DNA from: Amphritea atlantica | GTDB taxonomy: Bacteria; Pseudomonadota; Gammaproteobacteria; Pseudomonadales; Balneatricaceae | Direction of reading: 5' to 3' | Length of the DNA: 64,000 nt | Assembly: GCF_018860855.1 (NCBI RefSeq) | Contig: NZ_JAHKQE010000004.1 | Location: 62,001-126,000, forward strand | Shown: piece after piece, positions 42,414-51,501 of the stretch | Layout: each line of letters opens with the position of its first letter | How positions within the stretch are numbered: the first letter of the stretch is position 1 | Position numbers and translations under genes: made by a program | Notes under the pieces: generated by a model | What the model saw: only the letters and a program-made list of their open reading frames with translations | Database searches by the model: none | What the model was told of the DNA's origin: nothing

Positions 42414-43862
42414 ATGTCTGAGTTTGATCTCGTTATTCGCAACGCTCGTTGTGCAACTGCCGCAGATACTTTCTGCGCCGATATTGCGATTCGTGATGGG
42501 CGTATTGTTTCTCTAGGCGAAGCGCTCGGTAAGGGTAAGGAAGAGATTGATGCTGCGGGTCGCTGGGTGTTGCCGGGTGGAATTGATGGGCATTGTCATC
42601 TGGATCAACCCACGAGCGATGATTCACGAATGGCGGATGACTTTGTTAGTGGCACTCGCTCTGCTGCTTGCGGCGGAACCACCACGATTATTCCCTTTGC
42701 GTGCCAAATAAAAGGCCAAAGTTTACGCGCTGCGGTTGATGATTATCATCAGCGTGCGGGTAATAAAGCCTGTATCGATTATGCTTTTCATTTGATCGTG
42801 ACGGATGCCACGGAAGATGTGCTGAAGCGAGAACTCCCCGAGTTGATTAGTGAGGGTTACACATCCTTTAAAATCTATATGACCTATGATGATCTTAAAT
42901 TGGCAGATCGCGAAGTGATTGATGTCTTAGCGGTTGCTCGCGCTCATGGCGCGATGGTGATGGTGCATGCGGAAAATGCCGATTGTATCGCTTGGTTGAC
43001 TGAACGCTTGCTAGCGAATGGCCACAGTGGGCCTAAGTATCATGCTGATGCTCATCCCATGTTGGCAGAACGAGAAGCGACCCATCGTGCCATCGCCTAT
43101 GCCGAGCTGGTGGACGTACCCATTTTAATTGTGCATGTGTCAGCTCGAGAAGCAGTGGAACAATTACGTTGGGCTCACTCTCATGGCTTACGTGTATATG
43201 CAGAAACCTGTCCGCAATATCTGTTTTTGACCGCTGACGACTTGGCCCACGAGGACGAGCAAGAAGGGGCTAAATGTATTTGTAGTCCTCCGCCTCGTGA
43301 TAAGGCTAATCAAGAAGTTATTTGGAGCGGACTTGAAAATGGAGTATTTCAAGTGTTTTCCTCTGATCATGCGCCGTTTAAGTTTGCGGGGCCCGATGGT
43401 AAGTTCTCGGCGGGTGAGGATGCGAGTTTCGATAAAATCCCGAATGGTATTCCAGGGCTTGAAACACGCCTTGCACTATTGTTTAGTCACGGCGTAGAAA
43501 CAGGTCGCTTGAGCATCGAACAGTTTGTTGCGTTAACGGCGACTAACGTGGCGAAGATGTATGGGCTCTATCCTCGTAAGGGCTCTATCGCCATAGGATC
43601 GGATGCTGATCTGGTGATTTGGGATACGGGTATACAACGGAAAATTCGTAACGCAGCACTTCACCATGAGGTGGATTACACGCCCTATGAAGGTATCCCG
43701 GTTAATGCTTGGCCCGCTATCACGCTGTGTCGTGGCCAAAGGGTTTGGCAAGATGGCCAGTATTTGGGTAAAGAGGGGATGGGAGAGTTTTTGCCTTGTC
43801 AGTTGCCGACACCGGCGAGACCTAAGCCTAGACCTGAAGGTGGTGTCTCATGGATCGGATAA
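42414..43862 (+). CDS. hydA: Dihydropyrimidinase/hydantoinase
   Basis: A 482-residue cyclic amidohydrolase. The HxH pair is in GIDGHCHLDQP, the carbamylated lysine is in SFKIYMTYDD, further metal ligands are in MVMVHAENAD and LIVHVSAREA, and the Asp is in VFSSDHAPF. FPP-type CICSPPPRDK is a family signature. It hydrolyses the cyclic diamide ring of dihydropyrimidines or hydantoins to an N-carbamoyl acid. It is preceded by a 230-bp gap with no clear gene, so it may have its own promoter, and overlaps the hydratase gene by 13 bp. Confidence 0.94.
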   Translation: MSEFDLVIRNARCATAADTFCADIAIRDGRIVSLGEALGKGKEEIDAAGRWVLPGGIDGHCHLDQPTSDDSRMADDFVSGTRSAACGGTTTIIPFACQIKGQSLRAAVDDYHQRAGNKACIDYAFHLIVTDATEDVLKRELPELISEGYTSFKIYMTYDDLKLADREVIDVLAVARAHGAMVMVHAENADCIAWLTERLLANGHSGPKYHADAHPMLAEREATHRAIAYAELVDVPILIVHVSAREAVEQLRWAHSHGLRVYAETCPQYLFLTADDLAHEDEQEGAKCICSPPPRDKANQEVIWSGLENGVFQVFSSDHAPFKFAGPDGKFSAGEDASFDKIPNGIPGLETRLALLFSHGVETGRLSIEQFVALTATNVAKMYGLYPRKGSIAIGSDADLVIWDTGIQRKIRNAALHHEVDYTPYEGIPVNAWPAITLCRGQRVWQDGQYLGKEGMGEFLPCQLPTPARPKPRPEGGVSWIG

Positions 43863-44632
43863 GTTTCCCTTTAGAGTCTCAACTGCTTGATCGTTTGGCG
43901 GATGCTTGGCAAACAGGTCGACCGATTCCATACAAAGAGGCTTGTCTGTTGTCTCCTCTAACCGATGAGCAGGCTTATGATATGCAGCGTAAACTGGGTA
44001 ATCGATTAGGGTGGTGGCCCAATGGTCGACCAACGGCTTGGAAGCTGGCGACCGGATCGCCGCCGAAAGTTGCGCCTGTGCCGGATGCTCGATTATTCAC
44101 ACAGGATGTTTCTGCGGTTGATGATTACCGTCCCGCCACCTTATGTGGCATTGAAGTGGAACTTGTGTGTGAGTTAAAACAACCGATTACGGCGAATATG
44201 TCTTGTGATGAGTTGGCCGGTGCCATCGCGGCAACCTATGCTGCGATTGAGATCTTTGATGTACGTGGTGTAGATTGGCAGTACCTTCCAGAGCGCTTTT
44301 TATTGGCCGATCTACAGATGCATGGTGCGTTAATTCTTGGCGAAAGCGTGTCCGGTTGGCAACCCGATAATCGGCTGGTGATTAGTGCCGGTGATGTCGA
44401 TCTTAGCCAGCGTCAATTCGTACCACAAATTCCCGATTTATTGGCATCCCTGCCGTGGTTAGCCGAGCATGCTATGCAACAAGGCTGGCCTTTGGCAGCA
44501 GGAGACCTGATTGCAACAGGTAGTTGGTGTGGTTTACTTGAGCTGCCTGCGGGTACGCCGGTGAAAGCGAGTTTTACTAACGTCGGCAGTGTTAGCTTTG
44601 TGACATCAATGGTCGATAATGAGGTGTGGTAA
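43850..44632 (+). CDS. 2-keto-4-pentenoate hydratase-like protein (FAH superfamily)
   Basis: A 260-residue protein of the MhpD/fumarylacetoacetate hydrolase superfamily. The characteristic segments are TDEQAYDMQRKLGNRLGWWP, GIEVELVCEL, YAAIEIFDVRG and GDLIATGSWCGLLELPAG. Family members hydrate 2-oxo-alkenoates or decarboxylate oxaloacetate-type acids. Its overlap with the dihydropyrimidinase gene suggests it processes the acid left after ring opening and nitrogen removal. The specific substrate is unknown. Confidence 0.85.
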   Translation: MDRISFPLESQLLDRLADAWQTGRPIPYKEACLLSPLTDEQAYDMQRKLGNRLGWWPNGRPTAWKLATGSPPKVAPVPDARLFTQDVSAVDDYRPATLCGIEVELVCELKQPITANMSCDELAGAIAATYAAIEIFDVRGVDWQYLPERFLLADLQMHGALILGESVSGWQPDNRLVISAGDVDLSQRQFVPQIPDLLASLPWLAEHAMQQGWPLAAGDLIATGSWCGLLELPAGTPVKASFTNVGSVSFVTSMVDNEVW

Positions 44633-44944
44633 CTGTATTTGCTAGGGAGCTCACCAATAAGTCCGTCTGCATTCAGAGAGGTCATTATGTAGGCAGTGAA
44701 CCCCGTTGGATTCTTTAACTTTTGGTGCTCAACTATCACTGACTTTTTCAAGCGGTTGAAATCCATCGATCGACAAAGACCAAGTGCTATCGCGGTTTGG
44801 GAATATTGAAATCTTTGTGAGTACTAAGGTTGAGGACTCACTCTTAAGCTTTACTGTAAACAGTCATATTGTTTAGACATAGATACCTTTTTGATGATAT
44901 TTGACCATCCCAAGGGTGTGCGACATTATTAGACCTCTACCATT
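44633..44944. other. Intergenic region between convergent genes
   Basis: About 310 bases between the hydratase (plus) and the SDR gene (minus). No terminator with a clear stem and T run was seen, and no gene is supported; a 117-codon minus frame here overlaps the hydratase gene and has no ribosome site. Confidence 0.4.
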
Positions 44945-45730
44945 TCACTTAGCGCTAATGATGTCCTGATTTTCAACAGGAGACTCATATAGGCTACGTT
45001 CTTTTAACCAATAATGATGATGTTTAGTATCACGTATGTCCCATTGAGAATCAGAAAACTGTTTAGATGACCTTTCTAAGAGCAGCCAAGCGGAGAACTC
45101 CCCGACCGTTTCTGGCGCAATTAGTTGTTCCGTTCGTTGCTGCAGCGCATCGGGGTATATCGCCTGATCAGCCTCGATCCCTTGGTGCATGATTTGGGTA
45201 TCGACGGGGCCGGGTATTAAACTGCCGACTGAAATGTTTGCCTGAGCGAGTTCTAAATTGAGGCAGTTTTTCAGCATCAAACTGGCCGCTTGGCTAACAC
45301 AATAAGCGGTTGCCCCTTGCCGTGGGGTGAAGGCCGAACGTGATCCAATGAAAAGTATTCGACCGTTGGTTAAGTTTTCAAGCAGGTTTTGAGTGAGGAA
45401 AAGTCTAGCAGAGAGATTTGTTGAGAGGCTTTGTTCCCATAGCGTTGGCGTCAGTTGTGCAAGACTGGCAATTGTAAACACACCTGCTGCATGAATTAAA
45501 ACGCTAATAGAGCGACCTTTTACTGTATCGACGATAGACTGACGACCCTCTTCGGTACAGATGTCGGCTTGTACGGTGGTAATGTTCTCTGGATAATTTG
45601 CGGCTGTGTCTTGCAGTGTTATTAAACGCCGTCCGACGACAATCACATTAAGACCTCTGGCTGCGAGTGAAAGGGCGCAGGCTCTACCAATGCCTGATCC
45701 GCCTCCGGTAATGATGGCTACATTATTCAT
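44945..45730 (-). CDS. Short-chain dehydrogenase/reductase with altered catalytic Lys
   Basis: A 261-residue classical SDR. NAD(P) binding is at TGGGSGIGRACA (residues 8-19), the ARG/VGRR segment suggests NADP preference, and NAAG is HAAG here. The active site reads FIGSRSAF...TAYCVSQAAS: Ser132 and Tyr143 are present but the Lys of YxxxK is Gln147 (codon CAA, one base from AAA). Loss of this lysine usually lowers or abolishes activity. It follows a DMT permease gene by 3 bp and may be in the phosphonate regulon through the operator at 46739. Confidence 0.88.
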   Translation of the reverse strand: MNNVAIITGGGSGIGRACALSLAARGLNVIVVGRRLITLQDTAANYPENITTVQADICTEEGRQSIVDTVKGRSISVLIHAAGVFTIASLAQLTPTLWEQSLSTNLSARLFLTQNLLENLTNGRILFIGSRSAFTPRQGATAYCVSQAASLMLKNCLNLELAQANISVGSLIPGPVDTQIMHQGIEADQAIYPDALQQRTEQLIAPETVGEFSAWLLLERSSKQFSDSQWDIRDTKHHHYWLKERSLYESPVENQDIISAK

Positions 45731-45733
45731 ACG

Positions 45734-46642
45734 TTACCCTATGCTAATAATTATGATGCCTAAAAAAGTGCTTATAGTGCCCACGAATTTTGGGATATTG
45801 CCGTTCTCCTTGAGTAAAACTATACCCATAACAACCGCTATAGGAATGCTCAGTTGACGAAATACCACGACGTAACTGACATTCTCAACGTACGCCATAC
45901 TGATCAATACAATCGCGTAGGTGATTGTCATTGAAAATCCCGTTAAGGCGGCGGTGGATAGATGCTTATGGGTGATTTCTACAAGGTCACTGCGGTTTTT
46001 CTGTTGCGGAATAGAGATCAGTGCCAACCATAATGAACAGCTTAAACTCTCTAAAAAAAGATACAGTAGGCTGACCTCAATGACCGTCAATTGCAGTACT
46101 TCCATGTTTCTAAGAATGGTTAAGGCTTTATCGTCAACCAGTGTATAACCGACAGTACCGATGGCGCCGATCAGTGCAAAAAGACAGGATAGATTGAGAA
46201 ACTCAGATAGCCGAATACCTCGCAGAGAAGGCATTGGAATTAACAGACAGCCGATAGATACCAGTACCACGCCGATAATGCCGGGTATTGTCAAAGCGGC
46301 CCCTTGACCTAAAAGAGAGGTTAATAGGGCGATAAACAGCACCGGCGAGGCTCTAAGTAATGGATAGGCAACGGAAATTGCGCCATGCTTATAGGCGCCA
46401 GCTAAGCCAAACATATATATTGCTTGAAAAAAACCGGTTATGAATACCAGTCCCCAAACGGTATAAGGGATTGATAATAAAGAACTTAAATTGATGAAGA
46501 CCGCAGGTAAAAGACATAGACAGGCTATGATATTGGCGACTAGGAAAAAGGCTGGAGAGGGGTGGACCTTTTTGCCTAAAAGATTCCAGCTGGCGTGAAA
46601 AAGGGCGGAAATTGTCAGCAGAATTGCTGCCAAAATACTCAT
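45734..46642 (-). CDS. DMT-superfamily permease (EamA family)
   Basis: A 302-residue membrane protein with ten expected helices in two EamA repeats. ATG at 46642 (MSILAAILLTISALFHASWN) is chosen; a GTG at 46651 is possible. FHASWNLLGK and the helix MFGLAGAYKHGAISVAYPLL are typical. The start is about 97 bp from the TGGTCTATACCA operator shared with the divergent GntR gene. It could export or import a phosphonate-related or amine metabolite. It forms a two-gene operon with the SDR. Confidence 0.88.
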   Translation of the reverse strand: MSILAAILLTISALFHASWNLLGKKVHPSPAFFLVANIIACLCLLPAVFINLSSLLSIPYTVWGLVFITGFFQAIYMFGLAGAYKHGAISVAYPLLRASPVLFIALLTSLLGQGAALTIPGIIGVVLVSIGCLLIPMPSLRGIRLSEFLNLSCLFALIGAIGTVGYTLVDDKALTILRNMEVLQLTVIEVSLLYLFLESLSCSLWLALISIPQQKNRSDLVEITHKHLSTAALTGFSMTITYAIVLISMAYVENVSYVVVFRQLSIPIAVVMGIVLLKENGNIPKFVGTISTFLGIIIISIG

Positions 46643-46738
46643 AATAAACACTCATTAATTAGTGATATTTTTTGCGGAATAGTGATATTAAATACTCCGT
46701 TTAAGTATACGTAATGGTTATTTTAATTGCATAAATTA

Positions 46739-46750
46739 TGGTCTATACCA
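46739..46750. promoter_or_regulatory. PhnF/PhnR-type operator TGGTCTATACCA
   Basis: A near-palindromic 12-mer between the EamA and GntR genes; its reverse complement is TGGTATAGACCA, the sequence recognised by mycobacterial PhnF (from memory). The same element occurs at 56377, and close variants at 46927, 55704 and 56277. It could control both the EamA-SDR operon and the regulator. Confidence 0.8.
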
Positions 46751-46926
46751 GATTTTAAAGCAAGAGTGTGAATAGGTCTATTATCTATATTTATAGTTTT
46801 ATAGTTGGTATTAAAAATAATGTAATTTATTGATAATACGAGATTTTATATGAAATACGAATAAGTAGATCATTGATTGTAGGGATATCTTTACGTATAA
46901 TTTGTGGGAATAAAAACTTGATTATC

Positions 46927-46938
46927 TGGTATGTACTA
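46927..46938. promoter_or_regulatory. PhnF/PhnR-type operator variant TGGTATGTACTA
   Basis: A copy with two differences from TGGTATATACCA, ending one base before the regulator start codon at 46940. Repressor bound here would block initiation, suggesting autoregulation. Confidence 0.6.
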
Positions 46939-46939
46939 A

Positions 46940-47659
46940 ATGAAATACCTGCATATTCCGTACTACCTTCGATTACGTGATAGCCTCGCAAAAAAAATAG
47001 AAGATGGATCGCTTCTACCCCATAGTAAACTTCCCTCAGAACGCGATTTGAAGGATGCCTATGATATTAACCGGGTAACGGTACGCCAAGCACTCATGCA
47101 GTTGGAGTCTGAAGGGCTTATTTACCGACTCATTCGCCGTGGCTGGTATGTGTCACCCCCGAGGCTTTTTTACGACCCAACCCAAAGCATCAGTTTTATG
47201 GATAACGTGCGTGCGCAAGGGCGTGTGCCTGAAACGGTCATCCTGTCGAAAACGGAAATGGCCGCATCAGATTGGGTTAACCGCACCATGGGAATTACGC
47301 TGGGTGACCCAGTTTATCTATTGCGTCGTCGCAGGCTGATTGATGGTAGGGCGGTGCTAGTTGAGCATATCAATGTTAACCCTGTACTCTGTCCTGGCCT
47401 ACTCGATTTGCCACTCGAATGCTCTCTGACGGAAACATTGAAAGAACAGTATGGCATTGAGATTAGCCGTACTGTTATTAATATGTATCCGGCGCCGCTG
47501 GATGGCACTCAGGCTGAAGAGTTACAAGTTGTGGCCGGTGCTCCCTGTTTATATCTAACCCGTGCCAGCTATGACCAGCATGACAATATCGTCGAGTTCG
47601 ATCAGGAGTTTTGGCGGCATGATGTGTTGGAGATCTCAATGGAAGTTAAAAACACTTAG
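46940..47659 (+). CDS. GntR/HutC-family regulator, PhnF/PhnR-like
   Basis: A 239-residue regulator with a GntR winged helix (residues ~10-75: LPSERDLKDAYDINRVTVRQ, ALMQLESEGLIYRL) and a UTRA effector domain (SISFMDNVRAQGRVPETVIL, YLLRRRRLIDGRAVLVEHIN). UTRA regulators next to AEP genes are repressors or activators responding to phosphonates. The five TGGTATA-type operators in this region support its control of the whole cluster. The start codon is directly after an operator copy. Confidence 0.88.
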   Translation: MKYLHIPYYLRLRDSLAKKIEDGSLLPHSKLPSERDLKDAYDINRVTVRQALMQLESEGLIYRLIRRGWYVSPPRLFYDPTQSISFMDNVRAQGRVPETVILSKTEMAASDWVNRTMGITLGDPVYLLRRRRLIDGRAVLVEHINVNPVLCPGLLDLPLECSLTETLKEQYGIEISRTVINMYPAPLDGTQAEELQVVAGAPCLYLTRASYDQHDNIVEFDQEFWRHDVLEISMEVKNT

Positions 47660-47922
47660 GCTTTTTTACGCTTGGATAGCATATTTAGGATAAGCGGTGC
47701 TGCACTCAGTATATTGAGTATGATGCGATGATGGTAAAAAACAGCTGAACTTGTTGGGCACTTGCGTTAGTTCGAGCATGTGCTCCTGCGTCATATTCAA
47801 TTAAGAAAAAGTTATTGGGTGGCCTCAATAACGGCATCGAATGATTGGGATAAAGCGGCTTATTAAAAGCTAACAGCCGCCTTTCCCAGTCACGCATAAT
47901 GACCTTATGCTACTTTCCATTA
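47660..47922. other. Intergenic region between the regulator and the PbfA-like gene
   Basis: Convergent ends of the GntR gene (plus) and the aminotransferase-fold gene (minus). There is a GCTTTTTTACGC stretch at about 47661 but no stem with it. A 63-codon minus frame (47706-47897) has no ribosome site. No gene or clear terminator is called. Confidence 0.4.
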
Positions 47923-49305
47923 TCAGAATGATAATCCCAGTTCTTTTTCGACCTCGCTAAGGCATTCGTCAATGATAGCTAGGGCGCGTTGCATATCCGT
48001 TTCGGTGGTGATCAACGGGGGCGTAAATGTCAGCACATTCCCCATGGTGGTTTTAAAACTTAAACCACGACTGAGTGCCTTATAGAGCACGCGATCAGCC
48101 GCATCATTGGCAGGTTCTCGTGTGTCGCGATCTAACACCAGTTCCGCGCCGAATAATAAGCCTCGACCACGGACATCACCAATCAATGGATGGGTGGCTT
48201 GTAACACTTGTAATCCACGCATGGCTTGTTGGCCAATACGGTCAGCATTATCGACTAAGCCTTCCTGTTCGATGATCTCGATGGTGGTCAGCGCAGCACG
48301 GGCGGTGACCGGGTTTTTTTCGTGGGTGTAATGACCAATGGCGAAGTGCCCAGTCACATCAAGCTCCGGCTGACAAACAACCGCTGAAATGGGGAGCATG
48401 CCGCCGCCAAGTGCTTTACCTAAAACCAGAATATCAGGCACCACGTTGTCATGTTCACAGGAAAACATTTTACCTGTTTTTCCAAGGCCCGTTGGAATCT
48501 CATCGAATATAAGCAGGGCGCCGAACTCATGACAGGCGGCCTTTACTTGCTGCCAAAAACCGGGGCTGGGTACATAAGGAACTGCGCGCGTTGGTTCAGC
48601 AATGACGGCGCCAATATCCCCCTCTTTCTGCAAAACATAACGTATTTGATTAAGGCAAAGCTGCGAACTTCCCTCGCGAACTCCCCAAGCATTGCGGTAA
48701 TCACCAAAGGGGGGCACATGCAATGCGCCGGACAGGGGAGGCCCGATCGGCGCTCTAAACATCTGTTCACCGCCGATACTGCTGGCTCCGAAACCGGCAC
48801 CATGAAACGAATCCCAAAAAGACAGTGTTTTGAATCGGCCGGTGGCGATACGGGCAATTTTCATAGCGATTTCAATCGCATCGGAACCGCCGGTTGCAAA
48901 TAGTACCTTTGCTAAGTTACCCGGTGTGATGCTGGCCAGTTTTTCGGCGAGTTCCACCGCAACATCACAGGTGTAGCGCCGAGGTGCAAAGGGTAATTGA
49001 TGCATTTGGCGGGTTACCGCTTCAATTAGACGGGGATGGCCATGGCCAATATGGTGAACATTGTTACCATGAAAATCCATGTAACGATTACCGGCAACAT
49101 CTTCGATCCAGAGACCTTCGACTTTACGCACCGCGGCTAGGCATGGCGTTGAGACAGATTGATGCAGAAATGAATCTGAATCTCGTTGTAAGAGTTGCTG
49201 AGATGCGCCGTCTAAATGCTGGTTTTGCCAGTCCTGTCGGTTATCGGAGGTATTGACGTCTCCTTCGCCTCCTGCCGGCTGATTAAGATAAGAACTCGAC
49301 GACAT
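47923..49305 (-). CDS. PbfA-like PLP enzyme (1-hydroxy-2-aminoethylphosphonate ammonia-lyase candidate)
   Basis: A 460-residue class III aminotransferase-fold protein. AAGGAGAGTAAC precedes the start. PLP contacts are visible: FATGGSDAIEIAMKIAR (phosphate), SFWDSFHGAGFGASS (ring stacking Phe/His), Asp268 in LLIFDEIPTGLGKTG and the Schiff-base Lys297 in LVLGKALGGGMLP. In AEP-degradation clusters this type of gene encodes PbfA, which releases ammonia from (R)-1-hydroxy-AEP to give phosphonoacetaldehyde for PhnX. The operon position after the AEP transporter supports that role; an ordinary transaminase activity cannot be excluded from sequence alone. The N-terminal 35 residues are longer and more polar than usual. 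Confidence 0.85.
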   Translation of the reverse strand: MSSSSYLNQPAGGEGDVNTSDNRQDWQNQHLDGASQQLLQRDSDSFLHQSVSTPCLAAVRKVEGLWIEDVAGNRYMDFHGNNVHHIGHGHPRLIEAVTRQMHQLPFAPRRYTCDVAVELAEKLASITPGNLAKVLFATGGSDAIEIAMKIARIATGRFKTLSFWDSFHGAGFGASSIGGEQMFRAPIGPPLSGALHVPPFGDYRNAWGVREGSSQLCLNQIRYVLQKEGDIGAVIAEPTRAVPYVPSPGFWQQVKAACHEFGALLIFDEIPTGLGKTGKMFSCEHDNVVPDILVLGKALGGGMLPISAVVCQPELDVTGHFAIGHYTHEKNPVTARAALTTIEIIEQEGLVDNADRIGQQAMRGLQVLQATHPLIGDVRGRGLLFGAELVLDRDTREPANDAADRVLYKALSRGLSFKTTMGNVLTFTPPLITTETDMQRALAIIDECLSEVEKELGLSF

Positions 49306-49347
49306 GTTACTCTCCTTAAATGGTCAAACTATGTTCTATATAGGGTT

Positions 49348-50118
49348 TTATGAATGCTTGAAGACTGACAGCGCTTGCGCATGTAATTCCCGCGTAGCCG
49401 CAGCAATAACGGTACCATCGCTGTTATTGTTTAACGGGTTGCCATTCCAGTCGGTGATGATGCCGCCGGCACCTTCGATTACCGGAATCAATGCCATCCA
49501 GTCATAGGGGTGAAGACTGGCCTCGACGACAAGATCTATATGGCCAGAGGCGAGTAGTCCATAGCTATAACAGTCACCCCCAAAGCGTCGCAAACGCACA
49601 TGTTTTTCTAATGCTTGAAAGCATTCGGCTTGTTGGGGAGTAAACAGGTCGGGTTCGGTGCAGTAGAGTTGTGCTTCACTGAGTTGAGTCTTATTTGAGA
49701 CATGACAGGTATGGCCATTATAGGTGGCTCCTTCATGTCGCATACCCACCCAGCGTTCTTTACTGATGGGGATATCGATGATGCCTATCATCGGGGTATT
49801 TTCTTCCGATAGACAAAGCAAGGTACCGAATAGAGGGTTGCCTGTGATGAAGCTTTTAGTGCCATCGATAGGGTCCATTGTCCAGGTATAGGGCTGCGAA
49901 CCGATAGTGTCCTCACCCTCTTCGCCAATAATACTGTGGTGTGGAAAGTGCTGATTGATGACGGCTCGCATGGCCGCTTCAGTCTCTCTGTCGGCGATGG
50001 TTACCGGACTCATATCGCCTTTATGGATAATATCCAGAGGTTTGCGGAAATAGTGACGAATAATCGCTCCCGAGCATTCGACTACCTCGTTAGCTACGCG
50101 AATTAAAGATGCTTGCAT
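49348..50118 (-). CDS. Inositol monophosphatase-family phosphatase
   Basis: A 256-residue Mg-dependent phosphatase. The catalytic blocks are IIGEEGED (Glu), WTMDPIDGTKSFITG (DPIDGT motif) and LHPYDWMALIPVIEGAGGII (Asp). The GTKSF and HPYDWMALIP variants resemble histidinol-phosphatase-type members (HisN) more than true inositol monophosphatases. GGAG precedes the start. Within an AEP operon it could act on a phosphorylated side product or phosphoester analogue; no such role is established. It lies between the FAD oxidase and PbfA-like genes. Confidence 0.85.
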   Translation of the reverse strand: MQASLIRVANEVVECSGAIIRHYFRKPLDIIHKGDMSPVTIADRETEAAMRAVINQHFPHHSIIGEEGEDTIGSQPYTWTMDPIDGTKSFITGNPLFGTLLCLSEENTPMIGIIDIPISKERWVGMRHEGATYNGHTCHVSNKTQLSEAQLYCTEPDLFTPQQAECFQALEKHVRLRRFGGDCYSYGLLASGHIDLVVEASLHPYDWMALIPVIEGAGGIITDWNGNPLNNNSDGTVIAAATRELHAQALSVFKHS

Positions 50119-50194
50119 CGATCAATCTCCGTTCTATCAACAATAAAGGGGCCGATATAAATTCGCCGTTTAGCGGTTTGTTCATCATGACGGG

Positions 50195-51415
50195 TTATTT
50201 TTTTCGACTTCGAGCATTGGCGCATTGCTCTCTGAAGATCGGGTTAAATGGGTCGGCTTCGGGAAAGCGGGCTGGGTTAAATGTATCAATGCGGGTGAAT
50301 GTCGGTTTTTCGTTCACTAACTCCGCAACCAACCGACCAAAACCCGATGACATCGCTATGCCAGCGCCACAGCAACCGGTAGCAACAAATACGCCTTTAA
50401 CTGAAGGTAATTCACCAATGATGTAGCGGCCGTCCGGCGTATAGCTGGAAACACCGCCAATGTAATGATCGATAGAGAGGTCATTCAATTTCGGAATAAA
50501 CTTCGCTAATGGCTCAAATCCCGCCATCAAGGATTCCCAGCCATTATCAGAACCAAAGCTAAAACCATGGATATCGTTGGGTAGGTCGGCAGGGCTCGCA
50601 TGTACGCCCTGTTCATCTCGAAGGCCAAATAACAACCCGCCCACCTCAGGTCGAGTATAGGCTTTAGCATCGGGTAATAGGGTCAGCGGAGATAAAGGCG
50701 AAAAATCAGGGTGGGGTTGAGTGATCCAATACTGGCTTCTGACTGGCGCGACAGGCAGATTGCTGCCGAGTTTTGCGGCTAATAAACTGCACCATGGGCC
50801 GCCGGCTAAGACAACTTTGTCAGCATAAATAGTCTGTTCGTTGTCGCACTGAACACCGGTGGCTTGGCCCTGTCCGTCGGTGAGAATTTCATTAACGGTG
50901 ACTCCCTGCTGAATGATTAAGCCCTGTATTCTGGCTTGTCTGACATAGGCAGAAGCCAGTAGATAGGAGTCAATATAACCGTCTTCTGGAATAAAACTGA
51001 TGGCGGCATCGGCGGGTAGTTGAAGCCAAGGGGATTTGTTGAGTGCTGCTTTTCGATCGAGGTGTTCTACTTCGACACCAAAGTTCTCTGCGACATCGGC
51101 GGCTTGTTTGACATCGGCTTTCGCTTGTTCTGACACGCCTATGTGTAAACAGCCCACAGGGTTATAACCTAGCGTATCATCTAGGTCATGTTGTAGTTTT
51201 GTAATTGACGTGAATGTTTCTTGCACCATATCTGCTAAAACTTGATTCGGTCTTGAATGAATCAGAAGTGAAGCCGCTTGGCTGGTGGTGCCTGAATTCA
51301 ATGTATTGCGCTCTAGTAGCAGCACTTTTTTATGTTTTGTTTGTGTTAAGTAGTAAGCGGCGGCACTGCCAATAATGCCACCGCCGACAATAATCACGTC
51401 ATAGTGCGTTTTCAT
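50195..51415 (-). CDS. FAD-dependent amine oxidoreductase (DAO family, PbfC/PbfD-like)
   Basis: A 406-residue flavoprotein of the glycine/sarcosine oxidase fold. The FAD site is DVIIVGGGIIGSAAAYYLTQ (residues 6-25); GTTSQAASLL and VLAGGPWCSLLAAKLGSNLP are DAO markers; FVATGCCGAGIAMSSGFGRL is the C-terminal FAD segment. DAO-type oxidases recur in AEP clusters, where they oxidise AEP or N-methyl-AEP to phosphonoacetaldehyde. This would widen the substrates of the PhnX route. The substrate is inferred from context only. It is 86 bp after the permease gene. Confidence 0.85.
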   Translation of the reverse strand: MKTHYDVIIVGGGIIGSAAAYYLTQTKHKKVLLLERNTLNSGTTSQAASLLIHSRPNQVLADMVQETFTSITKLQHDLDDTLGYNPVGCLHIGVSEQAKADVKQAADVAENFGVEVEHLDRKAALNKSPWLQLPADAAISFIPEDGYIDSYLLASAYVRQARIQGLIIQQGVTVNEILTDGQGQATGVQCDNEQTIYADKVVLAGGPWCSLLAAKLGSNLPVAPVRSQYWITQPHPDFSPLSPLTLLPDAKAYTRPEVGGLLFGLRDEQGVHASPADLPNDIHGFSFGSDNGWESLMAGFEPLAKFIPKLNDLSIDHYIGGVSSYTPDGRYIIGELPSVKGVFVATGCCGAGIAMSSGFGRLVAELVNEKPTFTRIDTFNPARFPEADPFNPIFREQCANARSRKK

Positions 51416-51501
51416 ACCGTACCTAGATTATCTGTGTGTAATAAAAAGTAGGGCCGGTTAGTCATCCAGTCTGATGAACTTCCAGCCATTATTTGTTGTA
51501 T

